Assembly: GCF_025628985.1 (NCBI RefSeq)
Contig: NZ_JAOTEM010000001.1
Location: 496,001 to 560,000, forward strand
Direction: 5' to 3'
DNA length: 64,000 nt
DNA from: Chryseobacterium edaphi
GTDB lineage: Bacteria > Bacteroidota > Bacteroidia > Flavobacteriales > Weeksellaceae
Below the pieces are notes generated by a model. It saw only the letters and a list, made by a program, of their open reading frames with translations, was not told where the DNA came from and ran no database searches. The position numbers and the translations under genes were made by a program. Within the stretch, counting starts at the first letter, position 1; each line of letters starts with the position of its first letter. This document shows positions 20,046-27,377 of this stretch, piece after piece.

Positions 20046-20615
20046 ATGAAAAACAATCCGTCTTTAAAAGGGTTACTCATCGCCTCTGTGGTTTTTATAC
20101 TTGCTTTTGGAGTTTACTTCTTCTTTCTTGCCAAGAAAAATTATTATCTGGTAGATAACCCGACTCCTTATACCTATTACTATAAAATCAACAATGGTTC
20201 TGAAGGGATAATTTCTGCCGGACAATATGTAAATGTAAACCTTAAAAAAGGGAAAAATTCGATTAAAGTTTTTGATCAGAATAAGAAATTGTTGTACGAT
20301 TCTGCCTTTGAAGTGAATAAGATCAGAGGTCTAATTAACATTGCGCATAAGGATTATTATGTTAATCGTCAATATTATGGGTACAATCTTAAAAAAGATT
20401 CATTACTTTTGGCGTTGGATAAAACGATTATAGACGGGAAACCATATTTTGGGGGGGCTAAACGATTCAATAAGCTTTATACAGAAGACTTTTATTATAA
20501 TGTAGATGAAGATTATGATAAGCTGATAAAGAACATTGATAAAGTAGAATCCCGCTCAAAGATCTTTAGAAAACAAGATTACCTTAACTATTATAAAGAA
20601 TATTACAAGTTTTGA
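20046..20615 (+). CDS. Hypothetical membrane-anchored protein
   Basis: 189 aa. One N-terminal transmembrane helix (residues about 9-29) is followed by a soluble, probably periplasmic domain rich in Tyr and Lys. No known domain is recognised. It is the first gene of an operon with ubiE and porT. Its stop codon overlaps the TTG start of ubiE, so it is tightly coupled to them. Position next to porT hints at an envelope or secretion-related role, but that is inference only. Confidence 0.7.
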   Translation: MKNNPSLKGLLIASVVFILAFGVYFFFLAKKNYYLVDNPTPYTYYYKINNGSEGIISAGQYVNVNLKKGKNSIKVFDQNKKLLYDSAFEVNKIRGLINIAHKDYYVNRQYYGYNLKKDSLLLALDKTIIDGKPYFGGAKRFNKLYTEDFYYNVDEDYDKLIKNIDKVESRSKIFRKQDYLNYYKEYYKF

Positions 20616-21343
20616 CAAACGATATCAATAAAGTAACTCCCTACAACTCTGAGGCTACGAAAAAAAGCCAGGTAGAGGATATGTTCGACAATATAGCGCC
20701 GAAATACGACTTGCTAAACCATGCTTTGTCTATGAAAATAGATGTTTTATGGAGAAACAAACTTGTTCGTATGATGAAGGAAGATGCTCCGCAAGAAGTA
20801 CTTGATGTTGCTACAGGAACAGGAGATTTGGCAATTGCTGTGGAAAAAGGTACCAATGCAAAAGTGGTTGGTTTGGATTTATCGCAACAAATGTTAAATG
20901 TTGGCGTTATTAAAATAAAAAAACTTAAATTAGACGGCAAAATTTCTATGCAGAAAGGCGATGCAGAAAATTTACCTTTCGAGGACAATAGATTCGATGC
21001 TGTTTCCGTTGCATTTGGAGTGAGGAACTTTGAAAACCTTACAAAAGGTTTGGCAGAGCTGAGAAGAGTAGTGAAAGAAAACAAGAGCGTTTATATTCTT
21101 GAGTTTTCAAAAGTGGAAGGTTTTTTAGGACCGTTTTATATGTTTTATTTCAAAAATATATTACCGGCAATCGGAAGATTGGTTTCAAAAGACAACAGAG
21201 CTTACACATATCTTCCGGATTCTGTAAATGCTTTTCCGTTTGGAGAAAAAATGAGACAAATACTTTTGGATACAGGATTCAAAAAAGTAGAATATAAAAA
21301 ATTAAGTTTAGGTATAGCCACAATTTATAAAGCAACAAAATAA
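20612..21343 (+). CDS. ubiE: Demethylmenaquinone methyltransferase
   Basis: 243 aa UbiE/MenG. The SAM-binding motif is LDVATGTGDLAIAVEK, and the N-terminal VEDMFDNIAPKYDLLNHALS and the segment NRFDAVSVAFGVRNFEN are typical of the family. It methylates demethylmenaquinone to menaquinone, the quinone used by this group. The start is TTG 20612 (MTNDINKVTPYNSE). No in-frame ATG precedes the conserved region, and the TTG shares four bases (TTGA) with the upstream stop, a coupling overlap. Confidence 0.92.
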   Translation: MTNDINKVTPYNSEATKKSQVEDMFDNIAPKYDLLNHALSMKIDVLWRNKLVRMMKEDAPQEVLDVATGTGDLAIAVEKGTNAKVVGLDLSQQMLNVGVIKIKKLKLDGKISMQKGDAENLPFEDNRFDAVSVAFGVRNFENLTKGLAELRRVVKENKSVYILEFSKVEGFLGPFYMFYFKNILPAIGRLVSKDNRAYTYLPDSVNAFPFGEKMRQILLDTGFKKVEYKKLSLGIATIYKATK

Positions 21344-21346
21344 CCT

Positions 21347-22129
21347 ATGAATAAATTTCTATTAAAAGCTCTGGTTTTAGCATCAGTTAGCATTGCAACT
21401 TTTGCAGATGCGCAATTTAGAACTCGTAACAGGATGGATAAGCTGGAAGATTTTGACCAGCAGAAATTCAGCTGGGGATTCTTTTTAAACGGAAATAGAC
21501 TAGACTACCGCATCGTTCTTAACCCAAGATATGGGATGAGCGGAAACACAAATCTTGTTACTTCAAAAGAGAGTTACAGTTTTGGTGCAGGTCTTATCAC
21601 AAAATTCAGACTAAATGATTATTTAGACGTAAGAGTAGAACCAGGTTTGCAGTTTGCACAGAGACAATTGATCTTTAATACACAATCAAACGATATTTAT
21701 CAAAACGGGAATCCTCAGAACCCTCCATTTACTCCTATTGCCTTAACTGAAAAAGATAGAGTAAGAGAAATTAAATCAACTTTGGTTGACGTTCCTGTTT
21801 TATTGGAACTTCATGGTGAAAGATGGTACAATTCAAGACCTTATATTGCAGCTGGTGTGAATTATATTGTAAACTTACAGTCAAATTCGGATTCGGCAGA
21901 TGATAATCAACAACAGGTTTTCAGATCTACAACGCACAATTTTGCGTATTCTGCAGAGATGGGAATCCAGTTTTATTTCAATAAATTTAAATTGACTCCT
22001 GCCATCAGAGGAACGTTCTTTATGAACAACGAAATGGTTGCTGATAATGCAACTACGCCGCCTTACTGGTCTGCAGCAGTTTCTACTTTACAGACAAGAG
22101 CCGTAATGTTTGTATTGAAATTTGAATAA
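21347..22129 (+). CDS. porT: Type IX secretion / gliding protein PorT
   Basis: 260 aa with signal peptide (FADAQFRTRN). The remainder alternates hydrophobic beta strands as in an eight-stranded outer-membrane barrel. The conserved features include RDQ-type spacing near FSWGFFLNGNRLDYRI, the VRVEPGLQFAQRQLIF strand, STLVDVPVLLELHGERW and the C-terminal strand ending in aromatic residues. Gene order ubiE-porT is the established arrangement in Flavobacteriia, which supports the name. It is an outer-membrane component needed for type IX secretion. Confidence 0.85.
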   Translation: MNKFLLKALVLASVSIATFADAQFRTRNRMDKLEDFDQQKFSWGFFLNGNRLDYRIVLNPRYGMSGNTNLVTSKESYSFGAGLITKFRLNDYLDVRVEPGLQFAQRQLIFNTQSNDIYQNGNPQNPPFTPIALTEKDRVREIKSTLVDVPVLLELHGERWYNSRPYIAAGVNYIVNLQSNSDSADDNQQQVFRSTTHNFAYSAEMGIQFYFNKFKLTPAIRGTFFMNNEMVADNATTPPYWSAAVSTLQTRAVMFVLKFE

Positions 22130-22150
22130 TATAATAAAAAATTAATGTAG

Positions 22151-22177
22151 AAAGGAGATGCTTTGGCATCTCCTTTT
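22151..22177 (+). terminator. Terminator of the ubiE-porT operon
   Basis: AAAGGAGATGC, loop TTTG, GCATCTCCTTT, then a T run. Confidence 0.9.
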
Positions 22178-22208
22178 TGTTTTTAGTCAAAATATAGAGA
22201 CTTTTATT

Positions 22209-22238
22209 TTTGTGGGTCTTTTTATTTTCATATTTTTG
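22209..22238 (+). promoter_or_regulatory. Promoter of the zapB-like/zapA/6S-RNA/rny region
   Basis: TTTG at 22209-22212 and TATTTTTG at 22231-22238 with an 18-nt spacer match the Bacteroidota consensus. The coiled-coil gene starts 29 nt later. Confidence 0.65.
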
Positions 22239-22267
22239 CTTTTAGTTAGAATATTTAGAAACCTGAA

Positions 22268-22570
22268 ATGCTTCAAGAATTAGAAAACAATTTTTCTGAA
22301 CTGGAAAAAAAGATTTTGAATCTTCATAAAAGTCATCAAAATCTTTCTGAAAAGTTATCAGAATTAAATAAAGAGCATGAAGAGCTGAAGATGAAGTACG
22401 ATGAAGAGCGAAAGAAAAATCAGGTATTAGCAGAAGAACAGAAAAATATAAAATTGTATTCAGCAATATCAGGAAATCCTGAACACAACAGACTCATGAA
22501 AAGCCATATCAACAGATTGGTAAAAGAAGTAGACTTTTGTATTGCACAGCTTCAAAACAGTGGACTATAA
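22268..22570 (+). CDS. Small coiled-coil protein, ZapB-like
   Basis: 100 aa, almost entirely predicted coiled coil (heptad Leu/Ile with many Lys and Glu) up to about residue 60. A short C-terminal region, MKSHINRLVKEVDFCIAQLQ, follows. Its stop codon overlaps the zapA start by one base. Small coiled-coil proteins beside zapA in Bacteroidota are thought to act with it at the division ring. The name ZapB-like rests on context and coiled-coil form, not on sequence identity. Confidence 0.75.
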   Translation: MLQELENNFSELEKKILNLHKSHQNLSEKLSELNKEHEELKMKYDEERKKNQVLAEEQKNIKLYSAISGNPEHNRLMKSHINRLVKEVDFCIAQLQNSGL

Positions 22571-22857
22571 TGGAGGTAAGAAGAATAACCATCAACATTG
22601 CAGGAAGAGTATATCCGCTGAATGTACCCGCAGCAGAGGAAGAAACTTTGCGCAAAGTGGGGAAGCAGATTGAAAATATGATTAAAGATTTTGAACAGAA
22701 TTTCGATGTAAGAGATAAACAGGATGCTTTGGCAATGTGTGCCCTTAAATTGGGAACCAATGCAGAAGTGGTATCTATGAACTACGAAAGAAATATAAAT
22801 TCTACCAACGAAAGATTAGCCAAAATTAATCAGACGTTGAATGAAGTTGGAAAATAA
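22570..22857 (+). CDS. zapA: Cell division protein ZapA
   Basis: 95 aa, typical ZapA length. The N-terminus (MEVRRITINIAGRVYPLNV) matches the beta-rich head of ZapA, and the rest (EETLRKVGKQIENMIKDFEQ, then DKQDALAMCALKL) is the helical dimer stalk. It bundles FtsZ filaments at midcell. ATG 22570 is chosen because it overlaps the upstream TAA (TAATG) and starts the conserved domain; the longer frame open from 22537 would run into the preceding gene. Confidence 0.9.
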   Translation: MEVRRITINIAGRVYPLNVPAAEEETLRKVGKQIENMIKDFEQNFDVRDKQDALAMCALKLGTNAEVVSMNYERNINSTNERLAKINQTLNEVGK

Positions 22858-22867
22858 ATTTTTCCAC

Positions 22868-23046
22868 AAAAAGCTGCCTACAGTAATTCTAACACATTAA
22901 GGTAAACTCAACACTAAACAATTAATGTTCGAAAGTCTTTTCAATGGCGTGCTGCTTTACGCAGATTACAGAGAGAAGAAATCAGATCAAATCGTGGAGA
23001 TCGGGAGTTTACTCTAAATCACTGGATTATTGTAGGCTTTTTTATT
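22868..23046 (+). ncRNA. 6S-like regulatory RNA (6S-Flavo type)
   Basis: The gap between zapA and rny folds into a 6S-shaped hairpin. A closing stem pairs CCTACAgTAAT (22877-22887) with ATTAtTGTAGG (23026-23036), 11 pairs including one G-U. There is then a large internal bubble, and then GTAAACTC (22902-22909) pairs with GAGTTTAC (23005-23012). Inside lies a small hairpin GCGT...ACGC near 22950. The 3' arm runs into a T-rich tail (23038-23047) fit for termination. 6S RNA binds the housekeeping RNA polymerase. A 6S-Flavo motif is known from flavobacteria, and 6S next to zapA is a known arrangement in other phyla. Confidence 0.7.
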
Positions 23047-23079
23047 TTTAAATTTAGACAATTAAAACTCAATATATAT

Positions 23080-24648
23080 ATGACAACAGCCATAATAGTC
23101 GGCGTTATTTGTTTAGTAATAGGTGCTGTTTTAGGAATGGTATTTTCTAAAAGTTCCCTCAATGCTAAAGGCAAATTTATTATAGACGATGCAACCAAAA
23201 ATGCCGAAAACCTTATAGAGAAGGCTAATGTACAAGCCGAATCCATAAAAAAAGAAAAAAACCTTCAGGCTAAAGAAAAATTTCTTGAACTGAAATCTCA
23301 GCATGATGCAGACATTCAGTCACGTGAAAGAAAAATGCAGGAAGCTGAAAAAAGAACTAAAGACAAAGAAAACAAACTGAATGACGAGCTTAGCAAAGCC
23401 GGAAAATTAGAAAAAGATCTTGACAGACAAATCGCTGATTACGCGAAGAAAACTGAAATTCTAGAGAAAAAACAGCAAGAACTGGATTCGGCTACATCGA
23501 AGAAAGTTGAAATGCTTGAGAAAATTTCAAATTATACTGCAGAAGAAGCGAAAGCAGAATTGGTGGAAACCATGAAAGCTGAAGCAAAAACAAGAGCTCA
23601 GGCTCACGTTCAGAGCATCATGGAAGAAGCTCAGTTGAATGCAAAAAGCGAAGCAAGAAAAATAGTTATTCAGACTATTCAAAGAATTGGTACAGAACAG
23701 GCAATTGAAAATTCGGTTTCTGTATTTAATATCGAATCAGACGAAGTAAAAGGTAGAATTATCGGTAGAGAAGGTAGAAATATCCGTGCTTTAGAAGCTA
23801 TGACTGGTGTTGAAATCATCGTAGATGATACTCCGGAAGCTATTCTTCTTTCATGTTTCGATCCTGTAAGAAGAGAGATCGCTAGATTATCACTTCACAG
23901 ATTGGTAACTGACGGTAGAATTCACCCTGCAAGAATCGAAGAAGTTGTTGAGAAAACTAAAAAAATGATCGAAGAAGAGATCATTGAGGTTGGTAAAAGA
24001 ACCATCATCGATCTTGGAATCCACGGTTTACACCCGGAATTGGTGAAAATTGTCGGTAGAATGAAATACCGTTCGTCTTACGGACAAAACCTTTTACAAC
24101 ACTCAAGAGAAGTAGCAAACATTGCTGCAACAATGGCTGCTGAATTAGGATTAAATGTAAAAATGGCTAAAAGAGCAGGTCTTTTACACGATATTGGTAA
24201 AGTTCCGGAACAGGAATCTGAACTTCCTCACGCTTTATTAGGAATGCAATGGGCAGAGAAATACGGTGAAAACCCTGAAGTTATCAATGCAATTGGAGCT
24301 CACCACGACGAAGTAGAAATGACTTCATTATTATCACCAATCATTCAGGTTGCCGATGCGATTTCAGGAGCAAGACCGGGAGCAAGACGTCAGGTTTTAG
24401 AATCTTATATCCAGAGATTGAAAGATCTTGAAGCTGCGGCATTAAGCTTTGACGGAGTTTCGAGTGCCTATGCAATTCAGGCAGGAAGAGAATTGAGAGT
24501 AATGGTAGAAAGCGGAAAAGTAAATGACGAGATCGCTTCTCAACTTTCTTATGACATCTCAGAGAAAATTCAGAACGAGCTGACTTATCCGGGACAAGTA
24601 AGAGTTACCGTAATCAGAGAAACAAGAGCTGTAAACATCGCAAGATAA
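23080..24648 (+). CDS. rny: Ribonuclease Y
   Basis: 522 aa, the usual length. It has an N-terminal membrane anchor (residues about 3-24), then a long charged coiled coil to about residue 190. A KH domain follows ([20 protein letters not shown]), and then an HD domain with [14 protein letters not shown]. It is a membrane-bound endoribonuclease that starts mRNA turnover. The 6S-like RNA lies immediately upstream, so rny could be transcribed by read-through of that RNA. A terminator follows the stop codon. Confidence 0.96.
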   Translation: MTTAIIVGVICLVIGAVLGMVFSKSSLNAKGKFIIDDATKNAENLIEKANVQAESIKKEKNLQAKEKFLELKSQHDADIQSRERKMQEAEKRTKDKENKLNDELSKAGKLEKDLDRQIADYAKKTEILEKKQQELDSATSKKVEMLEKISNYTAEEAKAELVETMKAEAKTRAQAHVQSIMEEAQLNAKSEARKIVIQTIQRIGTEQAIENSVSVFNIESDEVKGRIIGREGRNIRALEAMTGVEIIVDDTPEAILLSCFDPVRREIARLSLHRLVTDGRIHPARIEEVVEKTKKMIEEEIIEVGKRTIIDLGIHGLHPELVKIVGRMKYRSSYGQNLLQHSREVANIAATMAAELGLNVKMAKRAGLLHDIGKVPEQESELPHALLGMQWAEKYGENPEVINAIGAHHDEVEMTSLLSPIIQVADAISGARPGARRQVLESYIQRLKDLEAAALSFDGVSSAYAIQAGRELRVMVESGKVNDEIASQLSYDISEKIQNELTYPGQVRVTVIRETRAVNIAR

Positions 24649-24670
24649 TTCAGTTTCACCATAAATAAAG

Positions 24671-24703
24671 AATCCTTTCAGAGAAATTTGGAAGGATTTT
24701 TTA
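24671..24703 (+). terminator. Terminator of rny
   Basis: AATCCTTtC and GGAAGGATT pair around an AGAGAAATTT loop, followed by a T run. Confidence 0.8.
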
Positions 24704-24818
24704 TTTAATCAAGTTTAATTGTTGGTTGATTTTTATTTTTTAAAAGTTAATTAAATAATAATATTTTAGAATAAATAATAACAATTTATATTTAACGTTA
24801 TAAATAATGTAAAGTAAA

Positions 24819-24850
24819 TTGCAATGTAGTTGTTATAATTGTTAAATTTG
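24819..24850 (+). promoter_or_regulatory. Promoter of the Cys-rich peptide genes
   Basis: TTG at 24819-24821 and TAAATTTG at 24843-24850 with a 21-nt spacer fit the Bacteroidota promoter. The start codon of the first peptide is 24 nt downstream. The surrounding 170 bp are very AT-rich and hold no other feature. Confidence 0.6.
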
Positions 24851-24874
24851 AATACAACTTAAAACCAAATTATT

Positions 24875-25075
24875 ATGTTAAATGAAATTCTAAAAAATGC
24901 TAAGAAATTAAAAACTTCTGATCTGAAAGAGATTGTAGGAGGAGCCGGAAAAATTGGTACTCCCGATTTATCTCTTTGTGGATGTAGTTGTTCAGGTGCA
25001 GTTACAGGGCCGAAATATTGCCCGACTTACATTGCCTGTCCACAAGTTTATACTTGCGATGACTTCGCGGTATAA
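24875..25075 (+). CDS. Double-glycine-leader, six-cysteine peptide precursor 1
   Basis: 66 aa. Residues 1-23 form an amphipathic leader (MLNEILKNAKKLKTSDLKEI) ending in VGG, the cleavage signal read by C39-peptidase ABC exporters. The predicted core is 43 aa and holds Cys 35, 37, 39, 49, 55 and 61, spaced C-x-C-x-C-x9-C-x5-C-x5-C, with SGAVTGPKYC and CPQVYTC blocks. This is the form of a bacteriocin-like or modified natural-product precursor of Bacteroidota. No maturation enzyme, exporter or immunity gene is next to it; neighbours are rny and a sugar isomerase-like gene. Function unknown. Confidence 0.8.
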   Translation: MLNEILKNAKKLKTSDLKEIVGGAGKIGTPDLSLCGCSCSGAVTGPKYCPTYIACPQVYTCDDFAV

Positions 25076-25113
25076 ATTATAATCTTATATTTTTCAACTT
25101 AAACCAAATTATT

Positions 25114-25299
25114 ATGTTAAATGAAATTTTAAAAAACGCTAAGAAATTAAAAAGTTCTGATCTGAAAGACATCGTTGGAGGTGTTGGCAAAATTGGCACT
25201 CCAGATTTATCGCTTTGTAAATGCAGCTGCACAGGAGCTGTAACAGGTCCTAAATATTGCAGCCAATATATTAGTTGTCCACAAGTGATTACTTGCTAA
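25114..25299 (+). CDS. Double-glycine-leader, six-cysteine peptide precursor 2
   Basis: 61 aa paralogue of the preceding gene. The leader is nearly identical (two conservative changes, Thr14 to Ser and Glu19 to Asp) and ends in VGG at residues 21-23. The 38-aa core has all six cysteines at the same positions (35, 37, 39, 49, 55, 61) and ends exactly at Cys61, without the five-residue acidic tail of the first. The 5' untranslated sequence (AACTTAAA-CCAAATTATT) is also duplicated, so the copy arose by tandem duplication of leader plus gene. The cores differ mostly between cysteines. Confidence 0.8.
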   Translation: MLNEILKNAKKLKSSDLKDIVGGVGKIGTPDLSLCKCSCTGAVTGPKYCSQYISCPQVITC

Positions 25300-25319
25300 T
25301 ACTAAAACTTTTAAAATAG

Positions 25320-25353
25320 AAAGTCTTCCGTAATTGGAAGACTTTGCTTTTTA
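25320..25353 (+). terminator. Terminator of the peptide genes
   Basis: AAAGTCTTCC and GGAAGACTTT form a 10-bp stem followed by a T-rich tail; no terminator separates the two peptide genes, so they form one transcript unit. Confidence 0.85.
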
Positions 25354-25366
25354 ATTAAATAAAATT

Positions 25367-26245
25367 CTATTTCTTATTAAAGAAAAAAGAATTATCGTTA
25401 ATATACTTTTTACTCATCGTAAGGCTTTCAAAAATATCTTTATCACTTGAATCTTGCTCAACAAACCAATATTTCAAACCTGCTTTTTCTCTTGCTTCGA
25501 AGATCTTTTTAAAATCAATTGTTCCAGATCCAACTTCTGCAAATTTTTTGGTGTCTTTCTGCATGTCCTTCACATGCCATAATGGAAACCTTTTCGGATA
25601 CTTTTCAAAATAGTCCAAAGGGTCAAATCCTGCTTTTGAAATCCAGTATAAATCTAGTTCCATTTTGACTAGATCAGGCGAAGTATTCTCTAAAATGAAA
25701 TCATACATCAATTGTTTTTCGTCTAATTTCTCAAACTCAAAGTCATGATTGTGATATGCAAATTGAATTCCGGATTGCTTTGTAATTTCTGCAGATTTAT
25801 TCAATAATTCAGGTAGTTTTCTGTAGTTTTCAAGTGTTCTTTCTTCAGGAACCAGGTAAGAACACACCATATATTTTGATCCGATAAAATTTAAATCCTC
25901 AACAGATTTGTCCCAACTATTAAGTAAAGTTCCTCTTCCGTTTTTTACAACTCCGGTTTGATGATGTGAACTGATGACTTTTAAGCCTGTATTATTTAAA
26001 ATAGATTGAAATTCAGTCCTGTTTTTGCCGAAAAAGGTTCCATCATATCCATAGATTTCCAAATCTTTAAAACCTAAAGCCGCTATTCTTTCTAAAGCTT
26101 TCTCTAAATTTTTTGAAACAGCTCCTCTTACGGTGTAAAGTTGTATTGCCAATCGACAATCTTTTTTTAAAGAGTTAGAAATTCCGCATGAGTACAATCC
26201 GAAAAATCCTAAAGATGACAATTTTAAAAAATCAATTCTTTGCAT
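25367..26245 (-). CDS. Sugar phosphate isomerase/epimerase-like TIM-barrel protein
   Basis: 292 aa of the xylose isomerase-like TIM-barrel (AP endonuclease 2) superfamily. Metal-ligand segments are recognisable: AYHNHDFEFEKL, KMELDLYWISKAGFDP, WHVKDMQKDT and the final YWFVEQDSSDK. The N-terminus (KLSSLGFFGLYSCGIS) looks like a lipoprotein signal with a Cys near residue 20, so the protein is likely exported and lipid-anchored. The substrate, probably a sugar or inositol derivative, is not predictable. It is convergent with the peptide genes and co-oriented with the thioesterase upstream (8-nt gap), likely the same operon. Confidence 0.8.
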   Translation of the reverse strand: MQRIDFLKLSSLGFFGLYSCGISNSLKKDCRLAIQLYTVRGAVSKNLEKALERIAALGFKDLEIYGYDGTFFGKNRTEFQSILNNTGLKVISSHHQTGVVKNGRGTLLNSWDKSVEDLNFIGSKYMVCSYLVPEERTLENYRKLPELLNKSAEITKQSGIQFAYHNHDFEFEKLDEKQLMYDFILENTSPDLVKMELDLYWISKAGFDPLDYFEKYPKRFPLWHVKDMQKDTKKFAEVGSGTIDFKKIFEAREKAGLKYWFVEQDSSDKDIFESLTMSKKYINDNSFFFNKK

Positions 26246-26253
26246 AATTAAGT

Positions 26254-26721
26254 TTAAAGAAATGGTTTCATTTCGTCTTCAATCTGTGTTCTGAGTTCCA
26301 TCAGACGTTTTGCGTACATTTCCTGCTGTTTCTCCTCGTTAGATTCGGGAATCCACTTCGGAACGGGAAGTTTTTTTCCATTCTCGTCAACTGCAACAAA
26401 TACAATAATACAATGCGTTTTTTTATCGAAAACAGGCTGTTTCAGGTTTCTGGAGAAGACGTTGATCGAAATATGCATACTCGAAGATCCTGTATAAATT
26501 ACCTGAGCTTCAACTTTAACAATTTCTCCGATTTTGATCGGGTCATAAAAACGGATTCCACCGACGTAAACCGTGACAGAATAATTTCCGCTCCAGGTTG
26601 TTGCACAGGCATATCCCGCTTGGTCAATCCATTTCATTACGCTTCCACCATGTACATTTCCTCCGTAATTGACATCTGAAGGCTCTGAAATAAATTGAAA
26701 TGTAATCGGTTTGTTATCCAT
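26254..26721 (-). CDS. Hotdog-fold acyl-CoA thioesterase
   Basis: 155 aa of the YciA/BFIT type. The hallmark VNYGGNVHGGSVMKWIDQAGY holds the catalytic Asn/Asp-like positions and HGG motif. A second typical segment is IYTGSSSMHISINVFSR. It hydrolyses acyl-CoA thioesters in the cytosol, probably as a hexamer. It is first in a likely two-gene unit with the TIM-barrel gene. Confidence 0.88.
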   Translation of the reverse strand: MDNKPITFQFISEPSDVNYGGNVHGGSVMKWIDQAGYACATTWSGNYSVTVYVGGIRFYDPIKIGEIVKVEAQVIYTGSSSMHISINVFSRNLKQPVFDKKTHCIIVFVAVDENGKKLPVPKWIPESNEEKQQEMYAKRLMELRTQIEDEMKPFL

Positions 26722-26853
26722 TTTTTTTAATATTTTACTAAAGATATTTAATTATTTTCAAAAAGTCAGATTAAATTCGTCTTTTAAGATATTAAAGTGT
26801 TATATTGTCAAAATGTTCAATTTTGAACGTCAATAATAAAAATTATAATATAG

Positions 26854-27210
26854 ATGAAAAAAGTATTTTATCTTAATAGTTGCGACACTTGCAGAAAAAT
26901 TTTAGCAAAATTTGATCTGAGAGATTGGGAGATGCGTGAAATAAAGAAAGAGCCGATTACAGTACAAGAAGTAGAGGCAATGCACAAAATTACCAATTCT
27001 TACGAGGATTTGTTTAGTAAAAAATCTACTCAGATAAAACTGAGAGAGCTTGATTTGAAAACAATGGGAGAAGATGATTTCAAAGAATTGTTATTAGACC
27101 ATTACACTTTCTTGAAGCGCCCGGTTTTCCTTACAGATACAGAGATTTTTATAGGTAACGATAAGAAAAACATTGAAAATTTAAGAGCCCATTTCAACGG
27201 AAATAATTAA
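26854..27210 (+). CDS. ArsC/Spx-family thioredoxin-fold protein
   Basis: 118 aa. The N-terminal strand is followed by SCDTCRK, a CxxC redox pair at about residues 10-13. The C-terminal half has LLDHYTFLKRPVFLTD with the Arg-Pro of the arsenate-reductase/Spx fold. It may be a glutaredoxin-linked reductase or an Spx-like regulator; there are no ars genes nearby, so arsenate reduction is not supported by context. Monocistronic, with its own terminator. Confidence 0.8.
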   Translation: MKKVFYLNSCDTCRKILAKFDLRDWEMREIKKEPITVQEVEAMHKITNSYEDLFSKKSTQIKLRELDLKTMGEDDFKELLLDHYTFLKRPVFLTDTEIFIGNDKKNIENLRAHFNGNN

Positions 27211-27235
27211 AAACTCTTATTTTTCTTAGAAAGTA

Positions 27236-27266
27236 AAAACCACAGATCAAATCTGTGGTTTTTTAT
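27236..27266 (+). terminator. Terminator of the ArsC-like gene
   Basis: AAAACCACAGAT, loop CAA, ATCTGTGGTTTT, T run. Confidence 0.9.
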
Positions 27267-27270
27267 TTCA

Positions 27271-27366
27271 AAGCAATTTCTCCCTTTAGGGTCGGGGAAA
27301 AAATTGCTTGAAAATTTAATCAAAATTAATTTTCCCACTTTAAAGAGAAAGATTTTGATTAAATTT
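27271..27366. repeat. Paired hairpin element with CCCTTTAGGG loop, site 1
   Basis: Hairpin A: AAGCAATTT (27271-27279) pairs with AAATTGCTT (27301-27309) around a loop containing CTCCCTTTAGGGTCGGGG. Hairpin A': AAATTTAATCAAAAT (27312-27326) pairs perfectly with ATTTTGATTAAATTT (27352-27366). Read on the minus strand, its loop is a decayed copy of the same core (CTTTAAAGTGGGAAAA). The two are in opposite orientation. Compare site 2 at 50201-50306. Confidence 0.75.
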
Positions 27367-27377
27367 AAAGTATTTTA

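Noticed and set aside
20641..21084. Minus-strand open frame of 147 aa
   Set aside because: Antisense to ubiE and rich in Ser/Phe as expected for a shadow of a Lys-rich gene.
26854..27210. Arsenate resistance locus
   Set aside because: Only an ArsC/Spx-fold protein is present; no arsR, arsB or acr3 nearby.
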